Below, piece after piece: positions 24,001 through 35,800 of a stretch of DNA of 64,000 nucleotides. This stretch comes from Pestalotiopsis fici W106-1 (taxonomy: Eukaryota; Ascomycota; Sordariomycetes; Amphisphaeriales; Sporocadaceae): the NCBI RefSeq assembly GCF_000516985.1, contig NW_006917101.1:1418834-1482833 (forward strand), given 5' to 3'. The notes below the pieces were generated by a model that was not told where the DNA came from, made no database searches, and saw only the letters and a list, made by a program, of their open reading frames with translations. A program made the position numbers and the translations under genes. How positions within the stretch are numbered: the first letter of the stretch is position 1; each line of letters begins with the position of its first letter.

Positions 24001-27000
24001 TCATATACCAATGATCTCGAGCGTCACAGGAGAATCAATAGATCCTCAGAGTGCTAGCAACGCAAAGTACTGGGTCAAAAACATGGTTTCCCCTGTACGT
24101 TTTGCGCACGCTGTGACCTTCCTCTGTCAAGAACCAACATCGTGTCTCGTGGAGAAGGGAGATGGAAGTCACACGCACAAAACCGTGGTGGATCATCTTA
24201 TTGAGATAGGCCCCCACTCTGTGCTGCAAGGGCCTCTACAGGAGATTCTCAAGACCGTACCACGTGGCAAGGGTGTCGGTTACAGCTCAGTGATGCGGAG
24301 AGGTAGCTCGGCTGAAAATTCGATGCTCAAATGCATGGGAGAGCTACACTGCATGGGTCTTGGCGTGAACTTGAGGGCTGTCAATGCCTTTCAGTTTGAC
24401 TGCCCCAAGAAGAACCGGTATGCATTACTTGTCGACTTACCTGAGTATCCTTTCGACCATTCCAGAAAGTACTGCAGTGAAAGCCGTGTAAGCCGCGAGT
24501 ATCGCCTACGCAAAAATGCACCGCTCAGGCTCCTTGGCGTCCGTTCTCAAGAATGCGACCCCTCTTGCAGCCGTTGGAGGAATTTCATCCGTACCTCCGA
24601 AGTTCCGTGGGCAGAACACCATGTAATTGAGGGCAAGGTCTTATATCCGGCTTCTGGCATGCTTGTGATGGCAATTGAGGCGTCAAGACAGCTTCTGGAG
24701 ACCTCAGAAAGGTCTATCGATGGCTACGCCCTCAGAAATGTTCGATTTGAGGCTCCTATGGATCTAAGCGAGAACCATGGTGTACTGGAGGTCCAGACCT
24801 CTCTCAAGCGTGTCACAGATGAGAACAGTATGCCATCATTCCATTTCACCATACATTCTTACTCAGCTTCAGACTGGATCCTGAATTGTTCTGGCTGGAT
24901 CGATGTTGGACTGTCCAGCCGGACAAATGACACATGGGCAGGCCAAAGATCTGCACAACAGCAAATGGATATTGTTGCGGAGCTTACAATTTTGGCAGAT
25001 ACTTGTCGGGCCTCTGTCGAGCCCCAAACGATGTTTGACGCTTTAAGAGACTCCGGCTTAGAATATGGGCTAAAGTTCCAAGAATTGCAGCAAGGTCCTA
25101 TCTTCTTCGACAATGAAAACAAACAAGCTTTCTCAGAGCTCAAAGCATTCGAGGACAGTGATGACAAGCACGGCTACATTGTCCATCCTGTCACCTTGGA
25201 TGCAATACTGCGTCTCTCTTACACAAGCTTCACGTCTGGCGGCTCGCGAAAAATGCCAACCAGTATTCCTACTGGCATCGGCTTTATGTGGCTATCTCAC
25301 CGAAAGTCGCTGGGACACCTTGAAATGAAGGCCATGAAAGCCTGCAGTCAAATCACTGATGTCACGAGAAGAGGCTTTTCATGCAGTGGTGGGGTCCTAA
25401 CCACCCAGCGCGAGTCTGCAACGGAGCTGGTGTTGCGTTTTCATACACTGCAGATGACAAACATCGCCAACTCTCCACCAGCTGATCCCGTTTTGTCCAA
25501 TGGTAATCCGAGGCAGTGCTGTATGGAGATCGAATGCAAGGTCTCCCTTGATAAAACCGATTGCTCCAAGCTACAGGCACTCCTTGACAACTTGCACCCA
25601 GCCCAGAACCAACTAGCCAGTCAGAATGGCGAGCTTTCTTTACTGACAGAATTGTCTCTGGTTCTCTTAGAGAAACAGTTTGATCCATCAATACTTGATG
25701 GAACTCATGAGCTCTGGAAACGAAGGTACTGGCAGTGGGCAAGTCATCACCTTGGAATTGTTCATCACAAACGGTCTTGGAGTGAAGCTGAGGTTTCTTC
25801 ATTGTTTGAAGAACTCCGCCAGCGTCTGCTGAGCAGAGATCACGCCGGGCGGCTGTATGCGACTGTTGCTTCCAAGCTCACCGGCTTCTTGCAGGGATCT
25901 GCAAACCCACTTGAGGAGCTCTTGCACACTGGTCTGCTCAGAAATTGCTATGAAGAGTGGTCACGATATAGATGCTCTCTCCAGGCTGCATCATACATGG
26001 ACCTTTTGGCCCACCAGCGCCCCGGAATCACCATCCTTGAAGTTGGAGGCGGCACTGCCGCAACCACGAGAAACTTCCTGGGCACACTTGGTAATGGAAG
26101 CAGCCTTCGCTGTAAGCGATATGACTTCACAGACATATCATCGGCTTTCTTCGCTCACGCCCGTGAAGAGTTCTCCCAGTATCAGTCACAGATGTCATTC
26201 AAGACATTGGACTTGGAGAAGGATCTCACCAGCCAGGGGTTTGAAGAAAATAGTTACGACGTTGTAGTAGCTGACAATGTTCTACATGTTCCCGAGAGCT
26301 TAGCTACAACGCTCAAGACTGTACGCAAAGCCCTCAAACCCAATGGCAAGCTCATCATGCAAGAGATCATGAAGCCGGATGGATGGACAGCTGGTTTTGT
26401 ATTTGGATTATTTCCTGGTTGGTGGCTCGGTGTCGACGATGGCCGCCAGTTGTCCCCCAATATTGGTGTCTCTGACTGGGATACGCTTCTTCAAAGTCAT
26501 GGCTTCTCCGGTGTTGACTTTTTATTTCGGGACACGGATGACGAAGAAGCACACCATATGGGATGGATCATATCCACGGCGGTGGCTGACACTCCTGCTC
26601 CACAACCTTCGCTGGCAGCAAGGCAGCATTCTATGATCGTTATCCTAGACAAGATGGACCCCCTCCAGTATTTATTGGCTGAGGGTATTGAACGCCAACT
26701 GATGTGTTCCTCCGAGCCCAGGCCGACTATTCTTTCCCTCGATGAAGCAGCAGATGCTCTCGGAAGCAACGCATTTGATGGGCTGGTGATCCTTCTGGAC
26801 TGCGGAACTCGATCGTTGTTGGCTTCAGTCGACCTTGGAACAACGTGGAGTTCCTTGAAACAACTGATTATGTCATGCCAAGATCTGCTCTGGGTAACTG
26901 GTGGCGGGGGCAAAAGCCATAACGTCAGCCCCAGCCATGGAATGCTAGATGGTTTCGCCCGGACCTTGCGCTCCGAGAACTATCTCCTCCATTTAGTTAC

Positions 27001-29554
27001 TTTGGAATTGGATCTTGGAGAAGAAGCGTCAGAGTGCTTATCGGAGCATCAAGCCAATCATCTGTCTGCTGTGGTGTACGAGATGCTTTCCAGAAAACAT
27101 GATGGAAGATACGAACAGGAATATGTCGAGATCGATGGACTGTTGCACACGCGCCGAGTAGTCGAGGCACCATCGTTAAAAGGTCAGATCGAATCGCGAT
27201 TGATGCCTTACCAAACGATCCAAGCAAGACCAGATGGTCAAATTCGCTTTGAGGCAACAACCACAGGAGCTGAACACAGGTTGCAGTATGTTCAATCCAT
27301 CGATGACCAGGAAGAAGAAGAAGAAAGACTGAACGCGGATGCTGTTGAGATCCAAGTCAAGGCTGTTCGACTACAGCATCGAGACAAAACCAGCTTGATG
27401 GAAGCCGAAGACAAGCCAGACCTTGGCAGCTATTGTTCAGGAACCATTACACATGTCGGTCTCAACGTTTCGAAGTTCAAGACAGGGGATCGCGTGATAG
27501 CATCGCAACATGGGTCTTTTCGTTCTCACGTCCGGGCGCAAGCCCCGTTAGTTGCGAAGCTCCCGTCTGATTGGACATTCACTGATGCTTGTCAGATGAT
27601 CCCACAGATGGTGGTCGCTTACCATGCCCTCGTTGAGATAGGCCAAGTCAAGGCCAGCGACTCAATACTGATTCATAATGGCGCAAATCCAATAGGCAGA
27701 GCAGCTCTGCAGCTTCTAGTCAGATCGCGTGTTGACCCCAGTGGACTCTGCGTCTCTGTTGGGAATGAAGATGAGGCTGCAAAAATCATGGGAGACTCAA
27801 GCCTTCCATTCGACAACATTGTGCCTCAAAGCTGGTTCGGAACTGACCTATTACTGGCACTGTCAAAATTTGCAAACAGATTCGACATTATTTTCGATAC
27901 TTGCCCGGAGAGATCGCTGTTATCCGTACTCATGAGCTTTCTCAAGCCGAATGGTCACATCATTCAGCTTCGCCCAGACACGAAATCTCGGTTGCAGTCA
28001 CTACATGGAGCAATAGCAGCTTCCAACATTTCTCATTCCTTCATAGACGTCAATCGAGATCCGTCTGAGGAGGCTCTTGATTACGCGACGACCAGTTCAA
28101 AGATTCTCGACTCAAACTGGACTACAATGCTCGCGGCACATCGCACAGACGAAATCTCGAATGGCCTTCGGACACTGGACCATCAAACCTGCTTAGTGGT
28201 CTGCCTTGATGATCAAGAACTCAATGTCAGTTTACATATCTTTACATACTTACATATCGTGCTGACCATATTTTCAGTTGAGAAAACCTAGAATTCCCAC
28301 ATTCGTCGCGAGGTCTGATGCGACCTATCTGATATCTGGCGGCCTTGGCGGCCTCGGACGAGAGATCGCCAGATGGCTCGTTAGTTGTGGTGCTCGCTAT
28401 TTGATATTGCTCTCTAGATCTGGTCCGGAAACAGAAGAAGCCAAAGAGCTCATGAATGAACTGACTGCGAATAATGTTCTGGTAGAGGCCAAAGGCTGCA
28501 ACGTGGCCGATGCGGTGGCGCTTGCATCGGTTCTAGCTCAATGCACATTGAGAGGGTTCCCTCCTATCAGAGGTTGTATACAGGCTGCCATGGTCATGAA
28601 AGTACGTTTATTATCCGTATTTTCTGCGAATTATGCTTACTCTGCGCACCTTTCTTCTAGGAGAGAGTGTTCACCGATCTTTCCTTCGAAGATTGGAAGA
28701 ATGCTACAAGTCCCAAAGTCCACGGGTCGTGGAATTTGCATGCTCAACTTCCTCAAGAACTCGACTTTTTCGTTCTCATCTCATCGAGCATGGGCGTTCT
28801 TGGAACAGGATCCTTGGCCGGTTACAATGCTGGTAACACATATCAGGATGCATTGGCTCGCCTCCGCGTAGCTCAGGGGGAACATGCGGTCTCCGTCAAT
28901 CTAGGAGCAATTTACGATGGTGGCTATCTAAAAGAGCGCACCCATCAATTGCTAGGGCCTAAGAAACTTGAAAGATACGTGTTGATGAGCACACAGGAGC
29001 TCTTGGCGCTCATGGACTGGTGCTGTACCAGCGATATAACGACAATCGCAGACGACCATCCAACGGCTAAATCCTCCAAATCTCAGGCTATAGTTGGTAT
29101 CAGCCCTCCGGCACATTGGAGACACATTGAAGAAATCCCTGCTGTCATGGAGATGCCCTTCTGGGGACATCTGCATCATATGCCTGCCCCTGTTGCCAGT
29201 GGTACAGAAAAAGCAGCAGTGCATTCTAAGCTCAAGCACGCCAGTGTCGGTCTAGAACAACGTCTGACATCAGTCGAATCTCTGGCTGGTTGCACCGATG
29301 TGACCACTGAAATGCTTCTACAACGCGTTTCCACAATTCTAGGTACCTCGATTGAGCGACTAGATGTACAGAGTGCTATCCACTCGTACGGCATCGACTC
29401 GCTGTCAGCTATTGAGTTACGGAATTGGGTTCTCAAGACATTCCGGGTAGATTTACCCGTTTTCAAGATCATGGGGGGAGCGACATTTGAGGCAGTTGGA
29501 TTCGAGATAGCTCAGGTCCTCCATGAAAGGAACAAACCGGAAACGTCGAAATAG
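21034..29554 (+). CDS. Highly reducing iterative type I polyketide synthase, 2645 aa, ten exons
   Basis: Exons 21034-21360, 21442-21586, 21639-21910, 21969-22402, 22473-22629, 22710-23319, 23393-23552, 23611-28225, 28278-28601 and 28661-29554 sum to 7938 nt. Domains in order: KS (active Cys227 in DSACSS, then EAHGTGT and KSNIGH); AT (FSGQGAQ, GHSSGE near 697); DH (His near 1039 in [11 protein letters not shown]); C-methyltransferase ([11 protein letters not shown] near 1511); ER near 1960-2230; KR (SGGLGGLG near 2260, Tyr about 2403 in GYNAGN); ACP (Ser about 2595 in GIDSLS). The ER dinucleotide site reads GANPIGRAA where GGVGQAA is usual, so it may be inactive. There is no thioesterase, reductase or condensation domain, so another enzyme must release the chain. 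The product is unknown. Oxidases lie to the left and a C2H2 regulator to the right. Confidence 0.95.
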
Positions 29555-29570
29555 AGCAAATATACTCTCA

Positions 29571-29726
29571 CCTGAGCCGATGTGTGAAGGGGGAACTGAA
29601 GACGAGATGATCGAGGAAGCATTGAAAGTTGTCTGAGTTGATCTCTAGTCTACAAAAGAGAGGTGCTGAAGAGCGACTATATACCCAAGCAGGTGATCTG
29701 CGGTGGGTACTGACTACGTCAGTACG
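29571..29726 (+). repeat. Direct repeat A, copy 1 (just 3' of the PKS)
   Basis: Starts 17 bases after the PKS stop codon and matches 32602-32760 in the same orientation. Shared blocks include ATGTGTGAAG, GAGATGATCGAGGAAGC, CTGAGTTGATCTCT, AGAGAGGTGCTGAAGAGC and GCAGGTGATCTGC. By eye roughly four of five bases agree. Confidence 0.85.
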
Positions 29727-30134
29727 ACATATACATACATTGTTGAATGCCGTACTAGATACAGCAGTATTTGCGTAGTAAAGTTGCTCTCGTCACTTCT
29801 GTGAGCCTTGTCATGCAAAAGTCCCAAAGGTACAGATAAACATTCACACGCCTCTGGTTTGAAGTTCATTCTTCAAATATTGGTTTTTGTTATGTGCTAG
29901 GCACCGGGCACCAGCGCTACGTACTAGTACCTTACTTTCCCCACGGCTGCTACAACTTTCCGCCTAGTCTTTTCATCATTTTTGCTACGTCTTGCCACAA
30001 TTCAGATTGAGAGGATCACCAACGCCTAATCATCATCAGTCTCGTGGCCTGTAGCTAGATTGCCTAATCGTTCCCATCCAGACCTTCGTTTTCTGTCATT
30101 TCCATGAAGTCACTGCTACTTATCATCTAGGCAT
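29727..30134. other. Spacer between PKS 3' repeat and monooxygenase relic
   Basis: About 400 bases with no gene or clear structure. Confidence 0.5.
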
Positions 30135-30560
30135 TGGCCTTACAAGGATGCGACTTTCAGTGGCCTTGATAGCGGATCGCCGCTATACTGCCCTTGTTTC
30201 CGCACTGATGGGATCATCCCTTCCTCTGTCACTTATCCGTTGCAAACGCGAAGCAACAGTCCTTCCGGCAGCCATTACGATATAGTATCTTTCATACTAT
30301 GATCTGAGCCTCTCAACACCGTAACAAGCCCAATGGTAGTACATGCCCTACGGTATTGATGGTCCCTTGTTGCTGGCACCACTTTTACCCACCCCGTAGC
30401 CTGGGGGTGGGATGCAGGATGCACGTATCGCACTACACCTTTTGTCGCCCTTTGCTGCAGGGAGTAGAGGATCCTTTCCACCGTGAAAACATCCAAATTC
30501 AAAGCGTCAAGACCCACCTGGGTGGTGACGATCTGTGCCGCTTTGTTGGTCAGATATGGG
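30135..30560 (-). pseudogene. Decayed duplicate of the FAD monooxygenase C-terminus and its 3' flank
   Basis: In minus-strand translation it reads GLDALNLDVFTVERILYSLQ, then VVRYVHP, ATGW and a shifted WACYGIERLRS-like end. These align with FDALSLEDLAAGRISLQQ, VVRYAHL, ATWW and WACYGIERLRSWW of the intact monooxygenase at 14710-16062. The order and orientation of the non-coding flank are also kept: 30150-30245 aligns with 13970-14090. Frameshifts, in-frame differences and the missing N-terminal two thirds show it is a pseudogene. Confidence 0.8.
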
Positions 30561-30731
30561 CCTGAGGGAGTTGCTGATGCGGGCGGTCCACTCGATTTGT
30601 AGCGGATCACGGCGAATATGGATCTGCACATAGAATGGATAAGTCATGTCTTCCTGTATCAACGGTCGCAAACTCATATTTGGTATCAGTAGTTTTAATC
30701 CGATAATCTCGTTTTGATTTGAATTTGTACA
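30525..30731 (+). repeat. Direct repeat C, copy 2
   Basis: Partner of 20503-20791. It overlaps the upstream end of the monooxygenase relic and lies about 300 bases from the end of the zinc-finger gene. Weak similarity to the PKS promoter may continue to about 30900, for example a shared GCATTGCTG-like word. Confidence 0.75.
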
Positions 30732-31028
30732 CACGAATGGCACTGGATCTAGGGACCGCAGGGTTAGCCCAATCATTTAGGAAGATAGATGCCACCAGCT
30801 GCTTCTTATGCAGAAATCAAATTGTCCTTGAATGGATTCGGGCATGTATATAGTAGATTGATTTACAAGTAGAGGCATTGCTGCATGAGATCTTCTAGTT
30901 CATGGAACTGAGCTTGTCCGACATGTCCGACCCGTGAGAGGCGACAGAACGGAGGTGAACTGATTCTCCGCAATAGATTACTAAGATCAACGAAAACAAA
31001 AGAAAAACAAAGAAGAAAAGAAAATAAA
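30732..31028. other. Spacer 3' of the zinc-finger gene
   Basis: Short A-rich spacer containing the 3' UTR of the zinc-finger gene; no gene. Confidence 0.5.
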
Positions 31029-31884
31029 TCAGACGAAAATAAAAGGGAGGGAAAGGCAAAGTGGCAATTTTTGATGGCTTGATGAAAGATCGTCACTTCG
31101 GTCAGCCATAAGCCGAGCACCCGAGGAAACCTTGAAATTAGACCACGACACCGCCTGTCCGTAGCATGTCATTTTTTTGCAAGACGTCTTTGTGTGTCTT
31201 TTCAAATTGTCCTTGCGCGAAAAAGTCTTGCCACAACCACGGCAATCCACTCGAATCTTGTCGTGCACGGTGTGAAAGTGCCGTCGCAAATCCCGCTTTT
31301 CCCTGAAAGAGCGGAAGCAGTCTGAACAAATGTGATTTTTCGCTGGTAACTCAGACGAAACAAGATTTTCTAGAGCGTCTTTGTTGCTCGGGGAATCTTC
31401 AGACTGCGACACGCGATACTGTGACTGAGTCGAGGAGTCGTTGTTCCATGGATTGGTGCCGATCGAAGAGCTGGTACCCAGACCAATGGAGTCAGCGGCC
31501 ATCGAGTATGACGGATCCAGAAAGGTCATGCAGGATTGAGGTGGTCCATGATTGATATCATCTGCGGGCTGCAGTCCCATCCCCGCATCTGGAAACCAAT
31601 CAGATAAGTCGATGTCGTCGAGTGTGGCGTCTTCCACAGTTGGAAACCGATCATCTTTGCCTTCTGAAAGAGCCTCTTGTACTATTCCCTCACCCCAAAC
31701 CTCCTTCCACCACCCGTCCCCCACGTAACCGAAGTCGTAAGGTGCTGACAGGGGTCCAACACTATCGGGATGCTCTTCCAGTTCCGCAAAAGAGCCCTCA
31801 AGACCGAAGAGGGTCGGATCACACCAGTCAGCACTCTCTGCTTGATTACTGTGCCATTGATCCGAGATTGGGTGTCGGGGAGGA
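31029..31884 (-). CDS. C2H2-type zinc-finger transcription factor (5' end unresolved)
   Basis: Continuous coding frame of about 285 codons. Two adjacent fingers lie in the C-terminal half: ICSDCFRSFREKRDLRRHFH (C-x2-C-x12-H-x4-H) and CRGCGKTFSRKDNLKRH, whose last ligand is Cys (C2HC). An acidic, Ser-rich N-terminal half resembles an activation region. There is no in-frame ATG at the start of this frame. A candidate first exon at 32067-32033 encodes MPSISPTSNAP and joins in frame through a 148-nt intron, but its donor (GTGCTA) is poor. A later internal Met is the alternative. The tail after the fingers may hide an intron. Lying next to a PKS, it may be the pathway regulator; this is inference. 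Confidence 0.75.
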
Positions 31885-32067
31885 CTGGTAGCGTCCTCCC
31901 CGGGACAGACCCGTGGTTTTCAAGGGTTTAGGTTGAGCTATTTCCGCGCGTCAATGAAGGTTTCTCGAGTCGGTCATGGATGCTACTCACTTTTCAACAC
32001 CTCTTCACGGCTGCAAAGATGCTTTTTAGCACCGAGGCGCGTTGCTTGTAGGAGAGATGGACGGCAT

Positions 32068-32601
32068 GTAAAGATGCGGGTGTCACTCGTTTATATCTTG
32101 GAGCCCGAAAAGTCCTACGGAGGCGCAATCGTGCCTCATGGACAGGGATCGGGCACTGGGAGGCACCACCTGCATGTGCCTCATTTTCTTTGCCAATCAC
32201 GATGAGCCAAGACTGCTGTCGGCGGGGTCCGTCTGCAAGACTCTTAAAGCCGATGTGTGCCTCAATTTCTGGCCAATCAACTCATTTCAAGCTTTCAGGA
32301 CGAGGCTGCAGAGACTTATGGCTGATCTGGCGCGTCGAGACTTTGGATGTCACGAGAAGACCATCCTCGATTGGAGACAATGAATTCACGACGATCTTCA
32401 GTGGCTCATCCGGATAGTCTCCGTAATCTCCACGCATCCGTCAATGCCTCAACGCGCCATCCTGGTACATCCTCCTTGTCGCTGTTAATGACAGGCTAGT
32501 AAAATATTCTGGAGTGAAGAACTCGTTCTCAAGCTTGACAAATCGTCGCTGACATTCTGCCTAATTCCAATTGCCAGTGGCTGGCACATATATAAAATCT
32601 A
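32068..32601. other. Upstream region of the zinc-finger gene
   Basis: Non-coding; a TATA-like run near 32091 lies at a sensible distance from the candidate first exon at 32067-32033. Confidence 0.4.
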
Positions 32602-32760
32602 ATCTGAGCCAATGTGTGAAGTGGAAGGTGAAAACGAGATGATCGAGGAAGCGTAGAAAAACATCTGAGTTGATCTCTGATAGAGAAAAGAGAGGTGCTG
32701 AAGAGCTATCTTATATACCCGAGCAGGTGATCTGCCGTAGGTACTGACCACGTCAATGCA
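32602..32760 (+). repeat. Direct repeat A, copy 2
   Basis: Partner of 29571-29726. It lies between the zinc-finger gene and the large HET-type gene, with no PKS coding sequence recognisable to its left. Confidence 0.85.
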
Positions 32761-32814
32761 ACAAAAAAGAAACTTCCCGTCGCGTAAATGCACTCTGCTC
32801 CCGCTCACTCTCTA

Positions 32815-35800
32815 CTAAAACATATGCACCCGTTTAGAAGAGTGGAACATGGCTGGCAGAAAACCCTTGTTCTCGTCCACGCCTTCCACCGCCGCCTGAA
32901 GGCTCTTGGGAGTTCTCTTCAGAACTGAAGTGGCCAAGTGCTTTTCCATGTGTCTGGCATGCAGCTCGCAGAGCTTCTCATATGCCGCCATGACAGTGTA
33001 TTCGCCCAAGGCCATTGCAGCTTCTTTGCCCTGGTCAAGAATGTCATCAAAGAGATGATTTCCCGAGCTCTGATCGTCGTCGTCTTCAGAGTCCACATCC
33101 ACCAAGGCTTTGTCGTCGTTTGTGCTGCCAGAGAAGGGGAACTTGAGCATAGAAGATGCCCCAGTGCCCGTGCTCATGACCCTCTCTAGACTCTCGTTTC
33201 CTGCATCAACAAGTCTCCCATAGTTCTGATTTACAATGCTTGAGGTTCTGCTCAACATTTCCTGGCCCTTGGTAGCACTCTCAAAACTCTTGATGTAGGT
33301 ATTCAAGATGTTGCACATCTTTCTCTTCTTTCGGCCCATGTAGGTCTGCCACGTCTTGACCAGCCCGGGCTCAATGGCCGAGTTGGCAAAATCAATGTCC
33401 GTAGTTGCGATACGATGGCCGTAGAACTGATGCGTGGAGCCCAACTCGAGACGACAGAGAAACCATTTAGCTCCTCGCGCTCCAGAGAATCGCGCCAGTA
33501 CCCATTCACCGGCGACGAGTTGGAGCTGCGGTTCCTGGATGAAGTCGATAATCCTTACAATAGTGTTCTCCTCCTGGGAAGGTTTGAGACTTGACCCTAC
33601 TTCTCCGTCACCGTCGTCTGCAGCACCGGATTGAAGATTCGTAGTCGACCAAGGATTCTCCAAGTGAACATTTGCAGTTCCCTTAATCTCCATGTCGCTG
33701 TGGAGCTTCTTCGCCCTATCCTCCTTGATTATCTTATCCTCGACTGCTTGCCCGACCTCGAGTTGCTTTCGCAGAATATGCTGCTCACAGGCGAAGTTGA
33801 CTACCACTCTGGCGAATCCGGTACTGATGGTGCACCAGCCGGAGATATTTTGCTGTGGGCTGCCTGCTCTGGCAACCTGCCTCTGAAGCTTCTCTGTGTC
33901 AACCATGGTCACAATGACGCGTTGAATATCAAAGACGCCTTCAATACCAGAGTTGTTGACAATGATTGGGTTCGGGCAAATGAGATCTCCGAGACTGCTA
34001 TTTTCATTGTCCTCGCCATTTCTGGTTGCTCCTTCTGGCTCATCTGTCTCGACCTTGAGGTCCTGGATCTGACTTGGTAGAGAACGCCCCTCCTTGTGCA
34101 TCTCGTCTGGCGACCCAAGGATCTTCAGATACTGCTTGACCTCGTGATCCAGCGACATCCATTTGGGTTCGTCCGGCAGCACTGGCTCTGCATGAGGAGG
34201 CAGGGTGGGTGATTCCTCCTCCGGTGGCTCGGGATCCTTTTCAGACGATGATTTGCCGAATCTAGCGGCTCCGAAGCTGGGAAGCTTTTTAGTTTTCAAG
34301 GTAGAAGAGATGTTCAAGCTTGGAAGAGACGGCTTGTAGGAAGACCAACTAGCTTTCTCGTGAGAAGTTGGCGATGTAGTCATTTCGACAGGTTGCGGCT
34401 TTTCGACTGGTGGCGCGGAGAGGACGGGTTGAACGCAGTAATCCTTGATATAAACAAGAATCTTGCCAATGTTTTCAAGCTCAGGCCGAATTTTGTCAAA
34501 GGTGGAGTTGCGAATGAAGGCAGATATCTCTCGGACCCATTCCAAGGGCAGGTCCTTTGAGTCCTTGGTTTTGATGCAGTCAATAAAATCACGGAGCATC
34601 TTGATGATTCCACGATAGGTGATCATGACTTCGCTGCGCTTCCTCTGAACTTCGGCCGAGATCAGCATATTGTAGCGCTGGCCGCTGTCCTTGTTTGTCT
34701 CATATGCCCTATGAGAAGCAGGATACATTGATCGCCCACGCACTGGACTTCCCATCTCTACACCTGCCCAATTGAAGACGGAAACATCATTATGAGTTAT
34801 GATGACCTCGTCGAGAAGGCGAGATAAAGCTTTTGGATAGCCCTCGGCATGGAAAGACTGGAATCGCACACCTAGAATTCCCATGAGAGAGTAGACATGG
34901 TCAATAGGCACGGTTGCCTTGCGTCGGCATGACAACTGTAGAACACGTCCTGCCGGAAATCCGCTACGCGCGATCCCCTGCTTCCAGGTGACGAGCTGGT
35001 CGACTTGACCAAATTTGGCAATGAACTCTCGGTCGGATACGACCAGGTTCTTTGTCTCAGAAACAAGGCACACCAATAGGAAATTGATCGCATTCTGGAT
35101 TTCTGCCTCACCATCTGAGCCCTCTGCTCTGGTTGTGGCAGGAAGGTGGTGTTTTTGGAGCACCTGGAATAGCTCTCCTGCGCGTTCTCTTGGGCCATCG
35201 TTCTCATTTCTGACCAAGTTCCAAGCTGCAAGATATACAGACTGTGTCATCTCAGAGACGGCTGTCTCGGTTGTCATTGTGGTTGGGAGTCTGTACCCTA
35301 ATCCCTGAAGGATCAAGACGAGTCGCACCGCCATTTTGACACTGTCTGACGCTGCAAGATCCCCATCATCACTTTCAACGACCTCAATGCTCTCTTTCCC
35401 GAGACATGAATCGATGGCCTCAGAGTCCCTGATTCCGTGCAAAATCTTTGTCAATAGCTCTTCGTTTTCAAAGACCCGTACATAGATGTTGGTTATGTCT
35501 CCATGAGTGTACAAATCAATGAATGGAATCAGGGGATATACATATCCCAAGCTTTCAATAGGACGACTAAGTGAAACCCAGCCCGCGTTGGTGAAATAGG
35601 CCATCTTGCTCATGACAAGCTCTTGCAGTGTCCATGCACGGTTTGCCCATTCAGGACTTGAGTCCTTGATAGCCTTGAAGCTGGCAATGCCAGCTTGACC
35701 GGGCTCTTGCACATCGGACTTGCCCTTGACTTCTTTCACAAACTGTTTCCAGTCGTTGATGGCGTCCGATACTCGCCAATCCGTATCGAGATGAACCAAG

